25,688 bases of DNA from a virus. Positions 15,400-23,231 of this stretch are shown here, in pieces. The translations under genes were made by a program, and so were the position numbers. Positions within the stretch are counted from its first letter, which is position 1. The number at the start of each line of letters is the position of its first letter. The stretch is from positions 1 through 25,688 of the IMG/VR virus record IMGVR_UViG_3300044624_000981; one strand, given 5' to 3'. The notes beneath the pieces were generated by a model. That model searched no databases. It was not told where the DNA came from and worked only from the letters and a program-made list of their open reading frames with translations.

Positions 15400-18052
15400 C
15401 GGATGTTCTTACAACCTTAACCGTAGCCGATGTAATGTTGGCATCAGTTATAGTAATTAAAAGTTTATTAGTAACTGGTCCCCCTCCTGGGATAAAACTG
15501 TCTGTGGTTATAGTATATGGTATAGAGCCGCCAGATTCTACTATTCCATACTGAACTATATCAAGGTCCACCGAGGTCATTAATGCTTTGAGTACTGTAA
15601 CTTTAGATGCTTGTTTAATTTGAATTAAATATTCACATGAAGAGAATGATGATTGAACAAACGAATCTATTTCTGTAGCACTCGTAGACGATACAGTTGT
15701 TGTTATAGTATCAATGTATGCTGTTGAGTCAATAGAAAGTCTTTCTGTATCTGCAGTTCCAGTAAATGATGGACTATTGGCAAAAACAAGTGCCCCAGAT
15801 CCAGTTTCATCTGAAATAACCCCTGCTAATTCAGAGGATGTAGTTGCAGCAAACTGAGAAAGTTTTCCAGTTGTTAGTGCAACGTTTGTTATTGCTCCTG
15901 TAGACCCATTGACGCTCAAAACTCCAGCATTGGAAAATTGATTTCCAGTTAATGTTATTCCAGTTCCTGCAGTATATGTTCCAGCACCAGAAAATTGGGT
16001 AAAGATAATTGGGTCTGATCCTACTGTTCCTAAATGCTCTGTTTGTACCCAGCCTGTATCATTATTTACCGTTCCACCAGTTACGAATACAAAGTCCCCG
16101 CCGTCAATTTCTGCGGCTGTATCAAAGTCTGATGCTCTAACTAGGGCCGTTCCATTAAATGTATAAATACCATTTTGAGAATTTGTAGATTGATTCTTAA
16201 CAAGAACTCTCATGTTAGTTGTTAGAGTTACAGAGTCTATTGATGCTGGTGGTGAAGAAAGATCAGAAATATTTGTTGTTGTTGCAGCAGCACAGGATTC
16301 GTGAATATGTAAGCCTTGTGCAACTGAATCAACATATTGTTTTGTTGCTGCTTGTAAGTCTTGTGTTGGGTCTGCATTAAGAGTAACTGTTCCTGGGAAA
16401 GTAACAGCACTTGGCAACGATATAGTTACACTTCCAGTAGATGAAGAGACAGTAATTTGATTTGAGGTTCCTGAAATTCCAGTAACACCAGCATTAGTTA
16501 CTGTTAATGTATCTGTAGTGGCATTGGTAGTAAGAGTAATTCCAGTTCCAGATTCAATTGTTAAAGTATCATCGTTAGTATCTGCAACTATTGTTGACTG
16601 ACCAGATACTGCTATATTTTTAAATATACTTTGGGAAGATCCTTTATCAGTATTTGTAGTGGTGATTGAAATATTTCCTAAATTGGTCATTGTAGCAGAG
16701 CCAGTAATGTCTCCGTCTAAAGTAACCGTTGGATCATTAACATTAAAATCAAGTTTCCCGTTTGTGTCATCATATGTTACAGAAATTCCTGATTCAGTAT
16801 TAGATGAAACCATCCCCCCAACAACATCTTGAACATCTTCTGTAAAGTTTGCAATTGTAGAGGTTGTATGATTATGAGAATCATCTACTACTGCCGCTGT
16901 TAAAGTTTGACTAGTTAGATCTGTGAGAGTTACTGATCCAGTAAGATCTCCACTCAAAGTAATTACGGGGTCTGGTTTATTGGTAGCATTTGTCCAATCT
17001 AAATAATATGAACCTTGTTCGCCATCTAAAAGATCTGCATCTATTCCTGATGATGCTCCATCAACTTCTTTAATTGCATCAACAAGTGCTTGATTCTTCC
17101 ATAAAGAGGTAGAATTATCGTATGAAATAATATGGTTATCTGCAATGCCATTTATTAAAACATTATGAAGTTCATTTAATTCATATCCATTTTGAGGATT
17201 TACAAAGATACGACCAGAAGATGAATTAACGCTCAGGCAGTAACCAATAAATACCGCATGGGCTGGCTGTGTAGGCTTTACATTTGTCAATTGTCCTGCT
17301 GTGGATGATAGCCATAATGCTTGTCCAGCAGTAAAGGAAGATGTATTTATTCCAGTTACAACTCCAAATGTGCAAACAAATCCTTCTAAACCATCTGAAA
17401 TATTCTCAGCAACTACACCGAATGTTTTACTAGATGTTTCTTCTGTGTCCGCATCAGAAAGTGCTAAAGAAGGTCTTTGACCCTGTGCCCCAGAAATATA
17501 AACAACTGAACCTTTTGTTATTGTTGATCCAGTTCCATTAAAGCATAGGGCTATATTTTCTTGACCTATTTCAAGGTTTATATTACCTCCTTTTAGGCCA
17601 AAATTAAGGGTGCCCTCTCCATCATCCCAGGTTAACCTACCTACGGCAGAAGAAATGGTATCTGCAGTATCAAAATCTATAGCGGTAATGTCAAATGCTT
17701 GGTCTGAATCTCTATAAACAATTGTTGATGCTGTGTTAAGTGCAGTAGCATTTGTTGCAAATTCTATAGTATCAGTAGATGATGATCCAGTTATAATCAT
17801 ACCTGTACCAGCATTTAGGGCTAATTCGTCTGTTGAAGAATCTGCTACAGGCCATGTTCCAGATGGTGTTCGTATTGTTTCAAAGGAGTTACTTGAGCCG
17901 CCGCCGCTTCCTGATAAATCATTCCACGCACCATCATAATAAACTCTAATTTTATTAGATGAGGAGTTAAAATATGCATCACCCTCTGAACCAGTTGCTG
18001 GATCAGAGGCAGAAGGTGATAAATTTAATGCTGTTAAAAATCTTTTAGCCAT
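15392..18052 (-). CDS. Long tail fibre protein
   Basis: An 886-aa fibre. The start is the ATG at 18052 with AGGAG 5 nt upstream; the frame continues upstream through a hairpin but without a start signal. Domains in order: an N-terminal MAKRFLTALNLSPSASDPAT segment shared with the next fibre, probably the attachment end; an intramolecular-chaperone-like or shaft region with FGVVAENISDGLEGFVCTFG; a LLDGEQGSYYLDWTN motif common in phage tail fibres, followed by repeats of the GDLTGSVTLTDL / GDITGSATMTNL type; the TKQYVDSVAQGLHIHESCA module; and a C-terminal beta region (TIVKVV-like strands ending KVVRTSVV). It is likely a trimeric receptor-binding fibre. Confidence 0.8.
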   Translation of the reverse strand: MAKRFLTALNLSPSASDPATGSEGDAYFNSSSNKIRVYYDGAWNDLSGSGGGSSNSFETIRTPSGTWPVADSSTDELALNAGTGMIITGSSSTDTIEFATNATALNTASTIVYRDSDQAFDITAIDFDTADTISSAVGRLTWDDGEGTLNFGLKGGNINLEIGQENIALCFNGTGSTITKGSVVYISGAQGQRPSLALSDADTEETSSKTFGVVAENISDGLEGFVCTFGVVTGINTSSFTAGQALWLSSTAGQLTNVKPTQPAHAVFIGYCLSVNSSSGRIFVNPQNGYELNELHNVLINGIADNHIISYDNSTSLWKNQALVDAIKEVDGASSGIDADLLDGEQGSYYLDWTNATNKPDPVITLSGDLTGSVTLTDLTSQTLTAAVVDDSHNHTTSTIANFTEDVQDVVGGMVSSNTESGISVTYDDTNGKLDFNVNDPTVTLDGDITGSATMTNLGNISITTTNTDKGSSQSIFKNIAVSGQSTIVADTNDDTLTIESGTGITLTTNATTDTLTVTNAGVTGISGTSNQITVSSSTGSVTISLPSAVTFPGTVTLNADPTQDLQAATKQYVDSVAQGLHIHESCAAATTTNISDLSSPPASIDSVTLTTNMRVLVKNQSTNSQNGIYTFNGTALVRASDFDTAAEIDGGDFVFVTGGTVNNDTGWVQTEHLGTVGSDPIIFTQFSGAGTYTAGTGITLTGNQFSNAGVLSVNGSTGAITNVALTTGKLSQFAATTSSELAGVISDETGSGALVFANSPSFTGTADTERLSIDSTAYIDTITTTVSSTSATEIDSFVQSSFSSCEYLIQIKQASKVTVLKALMTSVDLDIVQYGIVESGGSIPYTITTDSFIPGGGPVTNKLLITITDANITSATVKVVRTSVV

Positions 18053-18067
18053 ATTAACTCCTATTGT

Positions 18068-18097
18068 TAAGTGTGGGGGTCGAAACCCCCACACTTA
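18068..18097 (-). terminator. Strong hairpin with UUCG loop between the two fibre genes
   Basis: A perfect 13-bp stem (TAAGTGTGGGGGT / ACCCCCACACTTA) closes a TTCG tetraloop on the minus strand. It starts 5 nt after the stop codon of the upstream fibre gene and ends about 7 nt before the AGGAG of the downstream one. There is no U-tract on either strand, so it is either a U-less terminator, as described in actinobacteria, or an RNA-processing/stability element. Confidence 0.6.
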
Positions 18098-18102
18098 CAA
18101 AA

Positions 18103-19158
18103 TTATCCTACTATAACTACCTTGTAGTTTGTTCCTGTAGCGACATTGCTTGCAAACTTAATGGTAACAACGCTTGTGCTTGTTCTTTCTATATCAACCT
18201 CTACTGTATCGTATGGTGATGCAGCATCATAAACTTGCACCTGTACTTCTCTAGTTCCTAAATTATGTGTAATAGCAAAAGAAGAATTTGTGCTATCTCC
18301 AGTTACATCACCAGTAAACTTACGAACCATATCGAAGTAGGTTGAACCGTTATTTGTAAATGTCCACTTATCGGAAGTCTCGTTCCATAAAATAGAAACA
18401 TTATCAGATGTGCCGCGCTCAACTTCAATTCCAGCATCTAGTGATGGTGATCCAGTAACACCAGAATTTAGAACAACTGTATTATCTTCTACTGCAAGAT
18501 TTGTTGTATTAAGAGTAGTTGTTGTTCCATTTACTGTAAGATCTCCAGTAACAATTAAACTATTGTTTACGGTTGTATTACCACTATTAGCACCAATTGA
18601 TATTGTGCTTGCTGCTCCACCAATATTTAATGTTGTTGCATTAGCATTAAAAAGTGTTGCAGTTCCTGTTACTGTAGTGGTAAGATCTCCACCATTAACA
18701 GCGACATCTCTAGAGAATGTACCTCCAGAGAAAGAAACTGAATCTGATGTTCCAACTGCCTGACCAATTGCAACTGTTGGACTCCATCCTTCTCCTGCAG
18801 TTCCAGTAACTGTTACTCCAGTTCCACCTGTAATGTCATTTACATAGTTTCCTGTAGTATCTGTTCCAAGTGCTACGGAGTTAGAAGCAATTGTTGTGCT
18901 AATAGTAATTGTTCCAGAAGAAACATTTGCTGTACCAGTTACGTCACCTTCTAATGTAACTGTTGATGCAGCACTTCCTCCAATTGCTAATGGCTGCCAT
19001 GTAGTGCCATCATAAATCTTTAACTTATTATTTGTTGAATCAAAGTAGACCCGACCCTTTACGCCAGTAGGCTCAGAAGCCGCTGGCAGATTTTGAATTA
19101 CGGCATTCTGCAATTCATTGGTGCCGAGGTCTAAACTAACTAAAAATCTCTTAGCCAT
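18103..19158 (-). CDS. Tail fibre protein with MAKRFL N-terminus
   Basis: A 351-aa fibre. It begins MAKRFLVSLDLGTNELQNAV, paralogous to the start of the 886-aa fibre, then GRVYFDSTNNKLKIYDGTTW. The shaft holds GDVTGTANVSSGTITIS repeats and the modules GDLTVNGTTTTLNTTNLAVE and AGIEVERGTSDNVSILWNE, which recur in phage tail fibres. The C-terminal domain (FAITHNLGTREVQVQVYDA ... GTNYKVVIVG) resembles the C-terminus of the collagen-like protein upstream. AGGTGG lies 8 nt before the ATG. The shared N-terminus implies that both fibres dock on the same virion site. Confidence 0.77.
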   Translation of the reverse strand: MAKRFLVSLDLGTNELQNAVIQNLPAASEPTGVKGRVYFDSTNNKLKIYDGTTWQPLAIGGSAASTVTLEGDVTGTANVSSGTITISTTIASNSVALGTDTTGNYVNDITGGTGVTVTGTAGEGWSPTVAIGQAVGTSDSVSFSGGTFSRDVAVNGGDLTTTVTGTATLFNANATTLNIGGAASTISIGANSGNTTVNNSLIVTGDLTVNGTTTTLNTTNLAVEDNTVVLNSGVTGSPSLDAGIEVERGTSDNVSILWNETSDKWTFTNNGSTYFDMVRKFTGDVTGDSTNSSFAITHNLGTREVQVQVYDAASPYDTVEVDIERTSTSVVTIKFASNVATGTNYKVVIVG

Positions 19159-19173
19159 TTATTATTCCACCTC

Positions 19174-19491
19174 TCATGATAAATATGCCTTTCCAGCGAA
19201 AGGGTCTGCGAATGTAGCAACTACTGTATTGATATTTGTAAACTCATAACTTCCAATTACAGAAGTTCCAGCAGAGTCAATAATTTCTACATTGGGATAG
19301 AATCCTAGATTATGGTTGATTGTCCATGTACTTGATGCAGTTCCCTGTGTATGAACATAAGATCCTATACCTGGATCTCCTTGTGGACCCTGTGGGCCTT
19401 GTGGACCCTGAGTACCCTGTGGTCCTTGAACGCCAACAGCATCTACAATTACATTATTTTCTGTTAATTGTACATTTACATTATTGGTCAT
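19174..19491 (-). CDS. Collagen-like stalk protein
   Basis: A 105-aa protein in three parts: a short N-terminal segment (residues 1-19), seven Gly-X-Y triplets (residues 20-41, GVQGPQGTQGPQGPQGPQ then GDPG), and a beta-rich C-terminal domain (WTINHNLGFYPNVEIIDSAG ... TVVATFADPFAGKAYLS) related to the end of the next fibre. Triplets of this kind form a trimeric triple helix that acts as a rigid stalk in phage tails. It has an ATGA overlap with the upstream gene. With four Gly-Pro-Gln triplets and one Pro in the Y position, it is a candidate substrate for the hydroxylase at 10016..10567; that link is inference. Confidence 0.78.
   Translation of the reverse strand: MTNNVNVQLTENNVIVDAVGVQGPQGTQGPQGPQGPQGDPGIGSYVHTQGTASSTWTINHNLGFYPNVEIIDSAGTSVIGSYEFTNINTVVATFADPFAGKAYLS
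19366..19434 (-). repeat. Gly-X-Y collagen-like coding repeat
   Basis: Degenerate 9-bp tandem units (CCTTGTGGA, CCCTGTGGG and variants on the plus strand) encode seven Gly-X-Y triplets, four of them Gly-Pro-Gln. Codons vary between copies, so selection acts on the protein rather than on a recently expanded DNA repeat. Confidence 0.8.
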
Positions 19492-19829
19492 CGTACCACC
19501 GCAGGATAAACAGATAGGAATCCTTTAAGTATTGTTGTGTATTGCCCACCAATACTAGCAATTTGTAGTTGGTAGGCAGCAGAAGGAGTAGTAAATCTTC
19601 TTGTTTGTGCTGGGCTAAATGTTATTAATAAAACTCCAGTTGATCCATTAATAGTTATACCATTTCCATTTGTGACTGATGCACACAAAATTTTTCCAGC
19701 GGGTTCATTTCTTACATCCATCCTAGCAGAATAGTTATTTAAATTTATTGCTGTTCCATTAGGATTTGTGTAAGTGACTTGAATGCTGAAAGTATCACCC
19801 TGTACAACTTTAAAGTTTACATCTTCCAT
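19488..19829 (-). CDS. Small beta-sandwich virion protein
   Basis: A 113-aa protein. FKVVQGDTFSIQVTYTNPNG, INLNNYSARMDVRNEPAGK, GVLLITFSPAQTRRFTTPSA and a final strand pair (TTILKGFLSVYPAVVR) form the pattern of small Ig-like or baseplate/fibre-adaptor proteins that often precede fibre genes. The ATG at 19829 is preferred (AGAGGTG about 9 nt upstream); a GTG at 19841 is possible. It heads the fibre operon, directly after the lysin terminator and an extended -10 promoter. Its likely role is linking fibres to the tail; this is inferred from position. Confidence 0.65.
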   Translation of the reverse strand: MEDVNFKVVQGDTFSIQVTYTNPNGTAINLNNYSARMDVRNEPAGKILCASVTNGNGITINGSTGVLLITFSPAQTRRFTTPSAAYQLQIASIGGQYTTILKGFLSVYPAVVR

Positions 19830-19854
19830 CAATACAGACACCTCTTTCAGTTAA

Positions 19855-19863
19855 ATTATAGCA
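19855..19863 (-). promoter_or_regulatory. Extended -10 promoter of the fibre operon
   Basis: The minus strand reads TGCTATAAT, perfect in both the TG extension and the hexamer, within GATGCTATA that recurs at the glycosyltransferase promoter near 24260. The predicted start near 19848 is followed by GAAAGAGGTG and the gene at 19829. It lies immediately downstream of the lysin terminator. Confidence 0.65.
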
Positions 19864-19880
19864 TCTATCAGAACTAATAC

Positions 19881-19906
19881 AGAAAGCCCGTCAGTAATGA
19901 CGGGCT
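19881..19906 (-). terminator. Rho-independent terminator after the endolysin
   Basis: Nine-base-pair G+C-rich stem (AGCCCGTCA / TGACGGGCT) with a TTAC loop, followed on the minus strand by TTTCTGT. It begins 18 nt after the lysin stop and separates the lysis block from the fibre operon. Confidence 0.8.
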
Positions 19907-19923
19907 AACTATATATGTATTAA

Positions 19924-20862
19924 TTATGGCTTATCTTTACCAAATAACTTTATCCATGTAGTCTTATTTGGAAGACCGTCTTGCCTTTCTAATCTAATAC
20001 CTATTTGCTGTTGATATTTTTTCATAGCAATCAACGGATATTCTTGAGTGCCTAGTGCTGCGGCTGGCCTTCTTTTTACACCAACATCATATAGCCTACA
20101 TGCTAATCTCCATGCAGCCTTATTATTAATTTTATCGGTGTATGATTTAAGGCAGGCAGTACGAGAAGGAATAGTTCCATCCCATGTCCTTGGTGTAGAG
20201 TATGATTTAATCTTATCTCTCCACCATAAAGCATTATATTCCTTAGGAGTTTGATCTCCAGGCCATGTTGCCCATGGTCCATCCAGAGTATCATTCTTTC
20301 TTCCGACGCAAGGGGAGGGACCATTTGGATTTGCTCCATGGCATCCATCTGTATAGCACTTGTGAGTTAGAATTGATTTATCAATGTTCCATTCAGCAAG
20401 TTGTGCCAATGCTGCCATTGTTTTTGATGTATTTTCAATTTGATATTCTGTAATAGTTCCAGGATTTACTCCTGGATCATCAATTTCAATTCCAAATAAT
20501 CTTGTTTGACCTAGAAATCCCCTTGAAGGAATTCCTAGTGCTGGAACTGGGCCTCCATCTCCACAATGATACACGCTTCCTGCGGCTAGTAGCCATGTTC
20601 CCTGATTTGCATCTTTGCCGATTAACATATTACAAACTGGCTTATCGTATGCAGTTACTGCCCATCCAAGAACCCCGTTGATGCTGCCGCCAACCTTGGC
20701 GTTTGGATTTGCGGTATGGTGAATTACTCCACCAGTTAATCCTGGTGAGCCATCTGGACCCTGCCATGGGCGTCCAACAGTATCCCATCCTTGATAAAAT
20801 TTAACGTCTACTCCGAAATCTAAGAGTGCTTGTCTAATTTCGGAAGGGCTAGGATTAGCCAT
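19924..20862 (-). CDS. Endolysin, N-acetylmuramoyl-L-alanine amidase
   Basis: A 312-aa lysin that cuts the amide bond between N-acetylmuramic acid and the peptide stem. Residues about 20-190 form an amidase_2/PGRP domain: GGVIHHTANP and ILTHKCYTDGCHG supply zinc-binding histidines, GRKNDT the likely third ligand, and FGIEIDDPG the core strand. The C-terminal 100 residues contain a peptidoglycan-binding-like segment (YPLIAMKKYQQQIGIRLERQ, then DGLPNKTTWIKLFG). The ATG at 20862 is chosen because it overlaps the preceding stop by 8 nt (ATGGCTAA); ATGs at 20868-20874 are also possible with AAGGA. No signal peptide, so release depends on the holin two genes upstream. Confidence 0.88.
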   Translation of the reverse strand: MANPSPSEIRQALLDFGVDVKFYQGWDTVGRPWQGPDGSPGLTGGVIHHTANPNAKVGGSINGVLGWAVTAYDKPVCNMLIGKDANQGTWLLAAGSVYHCGDGGPVPALGIPSRGFLGQTRLFGIEIDDPGVNPGTITEYQIENTSKTMAALAQLAEWNIDKSILTHKCYTDGCHGANPNGPSPCVGRKNDTLDGPWATWPGDQTPKEYNALWWRDKIKSYSTPRTWDGTIPSRTACLKSYTDKINNKAAWRLACRLYDVGVKRRPAAALGTQEYPLIAMKKYQQQIGIRLERQDGLPNKTTWIKLFGKDKP

Positions 20863-20983
20863 TTGCATCATCATCCTTATCAAGAACTGGTGTGTTTGGC
20901 TCTACTTCTTTTGGAATAAAGTTTTGGGGGGATTGATCAATATCGAAGTCTGCCAAATCAAAAGATCCAACTACGTCAGTCAT
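20855..20983 (-). CDS. 42-aa acidic protein between holin and endolysin
   Basis: A short frame that fills the gap between the two lysis genes. It starts at an ATG that overlaps the holin stop by 8 nt (ATGACTGA) and ends in a TAA that overlaps the lysin start by 8 nt (ATGGCTAA). The product begins MTDVVGSFDLADFDIDQSP and ends NTPVLDKDDDANG; it is acidic, with no membrane segment or cysteine. The double coupling makes it very likely to be translated. A role in lysis timing is possible but unsupported by any motif. Confidence 0.65.
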   Translation of the reverse strand: MTDVVGSFDLADFDIDQSPQNFIPKEVEPNTPVLDKDDDANG

Positions 20984-21206
20984 TATTCTTTAATCCGTAC
21001 CTTGGATCACTCTTATTAAGAGCAGTCACCACTACTGGAAGAACAGCAGCAAGCCCAGCCGCCAACCATGATTTTAAATCTGTTGCAGATACTGCAAAAA
21101 TATCAGCACCATCTGCAATGAATAGACCAAGGATTACGGTGACAAAAGAGACAACGTAGGAGCGCAACGCTCTACCAAGATCTGTGTTATTAATCCAATT
21201 CCACAT
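20976..21206 (-). CDS. Holin (r1t-like)
   Basis: A 76-aa membrane protein with two hydrophobic segments: residues about 15-38 (YVVSFVTVILGLFIADGADI) and about 45-62 (SWLAAGLAAVLPVVVTAL). They are followed by NKSDPRYGLKNND, a tail typical of r1t-type holins. It would open the cytoplasmic membrane so the amidase can reach the wall. GGAGG lies 5 nt before the ATG at 21206; the frame reaches 21218 but that codon lies within the Shine-Dalgarno. An extended -10 lies just upstream, within the reductase stop codon, giving the lysis block its own promoter. Confidence 0.85.
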   Translation of the reverse strand: MWNWINNTDLGRALRSYVVSFVTVILGLFIADGADIFAVSATDLKSWLAAGLAAVLPVVVTALNKSDPRYGLKNND

Positions 21207-21222
21207 AATTACCTCCAATTTA

Positions 21223-21231
21223 AGTATATCA
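21223..21231 (-). promoter_or_regulatory. Extended -10 promoter of the lysis block
   Basis: The minus strand reads TGATATACT; its TGA is the stop codon of the reductase gene. The predicted start near 21216 leaves a 10-nt leader carrying GGAGG. No convincing -35. Confidence 0.55.
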
Positions 21232-23160
21232 TGTAATGTCTACAACTTCACAGCCTGTATCTGCGCTACATGCAAGTTCTTGAGATCCCTTTGTGCCATC
21301 TTCTGTCTCATAGAAAACCATATCTTCCCAACGAATATCCTTTGGCATCTTGGCAAGCAGTTCTTCATATTCCTTCTTAGTTGCATCTTGGTATGGTGCC
21401 TGCTTATATGTATGATCTGAATATGGAAGGAATGAAATTCCAGAAACTTCATCAAAATTTTTCCATACCCATGCACCAACGTCCATCCATTCATCTTCTT
21501 TAACTGAGACAGTAATTGATGGCTTATGCTCACACCATGCACGCTGATAAGTTAGCCAAATATCTAGATGCTCTACTGCTGTAAGGTCATTGCGTAAAAC
21601 AGCATCCTTTGGTGCTTTAATTGGGAATGAAAATACTGTTGTATCATTTGGCTTCATAACGTCATCTTCCGCAGGAACGCCAGAATCAACAAGGAACTTA
21701 GTTAGAGGATCTTTCTTGTCTCCACGAACTGTACGAATATAGTATTCATTATGCCATGGATGCATACCAGAAGAAACCCCTGTCAACTGAGAAACTGTAC
21801 CAGAAGGCTTAACACAAGTAATAGATGCTGATGGGTTAATTCCCAGTATCTTAGCCTCTTCAACATTAACCTTTACGGCATGTTCTCTTAGATTATTAAG
21901 TACTTGTGCTAACTTGTCTAGACCTGATTGTCCTGACATTAATTTATTTCCAAACTGACCAGTTATTGAAACTCCAAGAAGTCTCTCTTCTTCAGTATTA
22001 TCTTTCCAAATCTTTCTTAAATACTTGAAATTAGTTAATGTTGATTGCCAGGTTCCAAGGATGGTGGCTAACTCTACCTTACGCATAAGAGTCTTTTCAG
22101 TATCATCTTCACGGACTACAACTTCTGATAAATTACAGAATTGATATGGACGGAGAATGATTTCGCTACATGGATTTGTTCCATATCTTATTTCTGGATC
22201 TCTACGTCCGTACTTTGCAGCCTGACCCTGGGCGGCGGCAACATTATATATTCCACGCTCGCCAGACTTGCTTTCATAAAGATTCTTCCACTCTGTGATG
22301 AAATCAGACATGCTTGGACGCTGAGTATATGCAACAGAATTATTTGATAGTGCGCGTTGTGAGTTATATTCCCACCATGCACCGTGCTTTGCACGGGCCA
22401 TATCATGATCATTAAGGTCGGATAGTGAAATCATAGCAGATCTACGAACGCCGCCTACGACTACAACCTCTCCAATCTTGCACATAATGTCATGTGCCTC
22501 TAATGGCCTTAACTTTCTTCCTGCTGCATTTTTAATAATATTTACACAGAAGTCAAACAACTGTACTAGCGGTTCTGGTCCAGATGCTCGTCCTCCAAAA
22601 GTCTTTAGTCTTGCCCCTGCTGGGCGAACCTTAGAAATATCCCATGATGGAACCTGTCCCTGCCAAAGAAGGGCGAGTAGTTCGCGGAGAGCCTTAGCCC
22701 AACCAGCCTTAGAATCTTCAACAACAATAGTTGTATTAGTAATTTCAAAGTGCTCGTTTACTGTAGGAAGTTTATCTACATAAACACTTTCTACGGAGAA
22801 TCCAACACCCGTTCCACACATAAGGATATACATTGCTTCATCAAAGGATCTCAAAGAGTCCACTGGTAGGAAGGAACAGTTATATCCAGCAACATTATCT
22901 CTTTCTAGTGCTGGCCCAGAAGTCATAATCGCTCGCATTGATGGCATCACATTTCTTGTAAATACTGCCTCTCTTAACTCTGAAACTAAGTTTTCAGATG
23001 GTTCGTAATTACATTCTTCTTTAAGATGCTTCTTAATGTATGAAAAATATCTATCTACTGTTTCGCCCCATGTCTCGCGGCGATTCTCTTCAGAAATCCA
23101 CCTAGCGTAACGGCTTAGAGCGATAAAGTTTTCATAGTGACTATCAATTGCTTGTGACAT
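21229..23160 (-). CDS. nrdJ: Class II (adenosylcobalamin-dependent) ribonucleotide reductase
   Basis: A 643-aa monomeric reductase of the Lactobacillus leichmannii RTPR type, converting ribonucleotides to deoxyribonucleotides with a cobalamin-generated thiyl radical. Active-site residues: Cys331 (thiyl) with Asn329 and Glu333 in GTNPCSEI; Cys95 in AGYNCSFLPV and Cys342 in YQFCNLSEV as the redox pair. The 11-residue gap between Cys331 and Cys342 equals that of RTPR (408 and 419). The C-terminal CSADTGC (Cys631, Cys637) is the shuttle pair that re-reduces the site. TCVKPSGTVSQLTGVSSGMH is the phosphate-binding segment. It is shorter than RTPR (739 aa). AGGAG lies 6 nt before the ATG. It supplies dNTPs together with the divergently encoded ThyX. 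Confidence 0.93.
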   Translation of the reverse strand: MSQAIDSHYENFIALSRYARWISEENRRETWGETVDRYFSYIKKHLKEECNYEPSENLVSELREAVFTRNVMPSMRAIMTSGPALERDNVAGYNCSFLPVDSLRSFDEAMYILMCGTGVGFSVESVYVDKLPTVNEHFEITNTTIVVEDSKAGWAKALRELLALLWQGQVPSWDISKVRPAGARLKTFGGRASGPEPLVQLFDFCVNIIKNAAGRKLRPLEAHDIMCKIGEVVVVGGVRRSAMISLSDLNDHDMARAKHGAWWEYNSQRALSNNSVAYTQRPSMSDFITEWKNLYESKSGERGIYNVAAAQGQAAKYGRRDPEIRYGTNPCSEIILRPYQFCNLSEVVVREDDTEKTLMRKVELATILGTWQSTLTNFKYLRKIWKDNTEEERLLGVSITGQFGNKLMSGQSGLDKLAQVLNNLREHAVKVNVEEAKILGINPSASITCVKPSGTVSQLTGVSSGMHPWHNEYYIRTVRGDKKDPLTKFLVDSGVPAEDDVMKPNDTTVFSFPIKAPKDAVLRNDLTAVEHLDIWLTYQRAWCEHKPSITVSVKEDEWMDVGAWVWKNFDEVSGISFLPYSDHTYKQAPYQDATKKEYEELLAKMPKDIRWEDMVFYETEDGTKGSQELACSADTGCEVVDIT

Positions 23161-23173
23161 AAAAGACTCCTAA

Positions 23174-23222
23174 TATCCATATATGGATTTAAATAATTTT
23201 ATTTGTAATAAATATAGTATCA
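23174..23222 (-). promoter_or_regulatory. Candidate promoter and paired NrdR-like boxes upstream of nrdJ
   Basis: TGATACTAT (23214-23222, minus strand) is a plausible extended -10 for the reductase gene. A perfect 14-bp palindrome, ATCCATATATGGAT (23175-23188), lies between it and the Shine-Dalgarno. A second imperfect half-matching element, ATAAATATAGTAT (23208-23220), is centred 31 bp away, the centre-to-centre distance typical of NrdR box pairs. Matches to the NrdR consensus are partial, and the region is very A+T-rich. Confidence 0.3.
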
Positions 23223-23231
23223 TTCTATAAA

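Noticed and set aside
15392-19158. Repeated motifs in the two fibre genes as duplicated or recombining genes
   Set aside because: Apart from the shared MAKRFL start and GD-x-TG shaft repeats, the fibres differ along their length; this is the normal modular composition of tail fibres.
19366-19434. Short tandem DNA units in the collagen-like gene as a CRISPR or regulatory repeat
   Set aside because: Units are 9 bp, degenerate and in frame as Gly-X-Y codons; there are no spacers.
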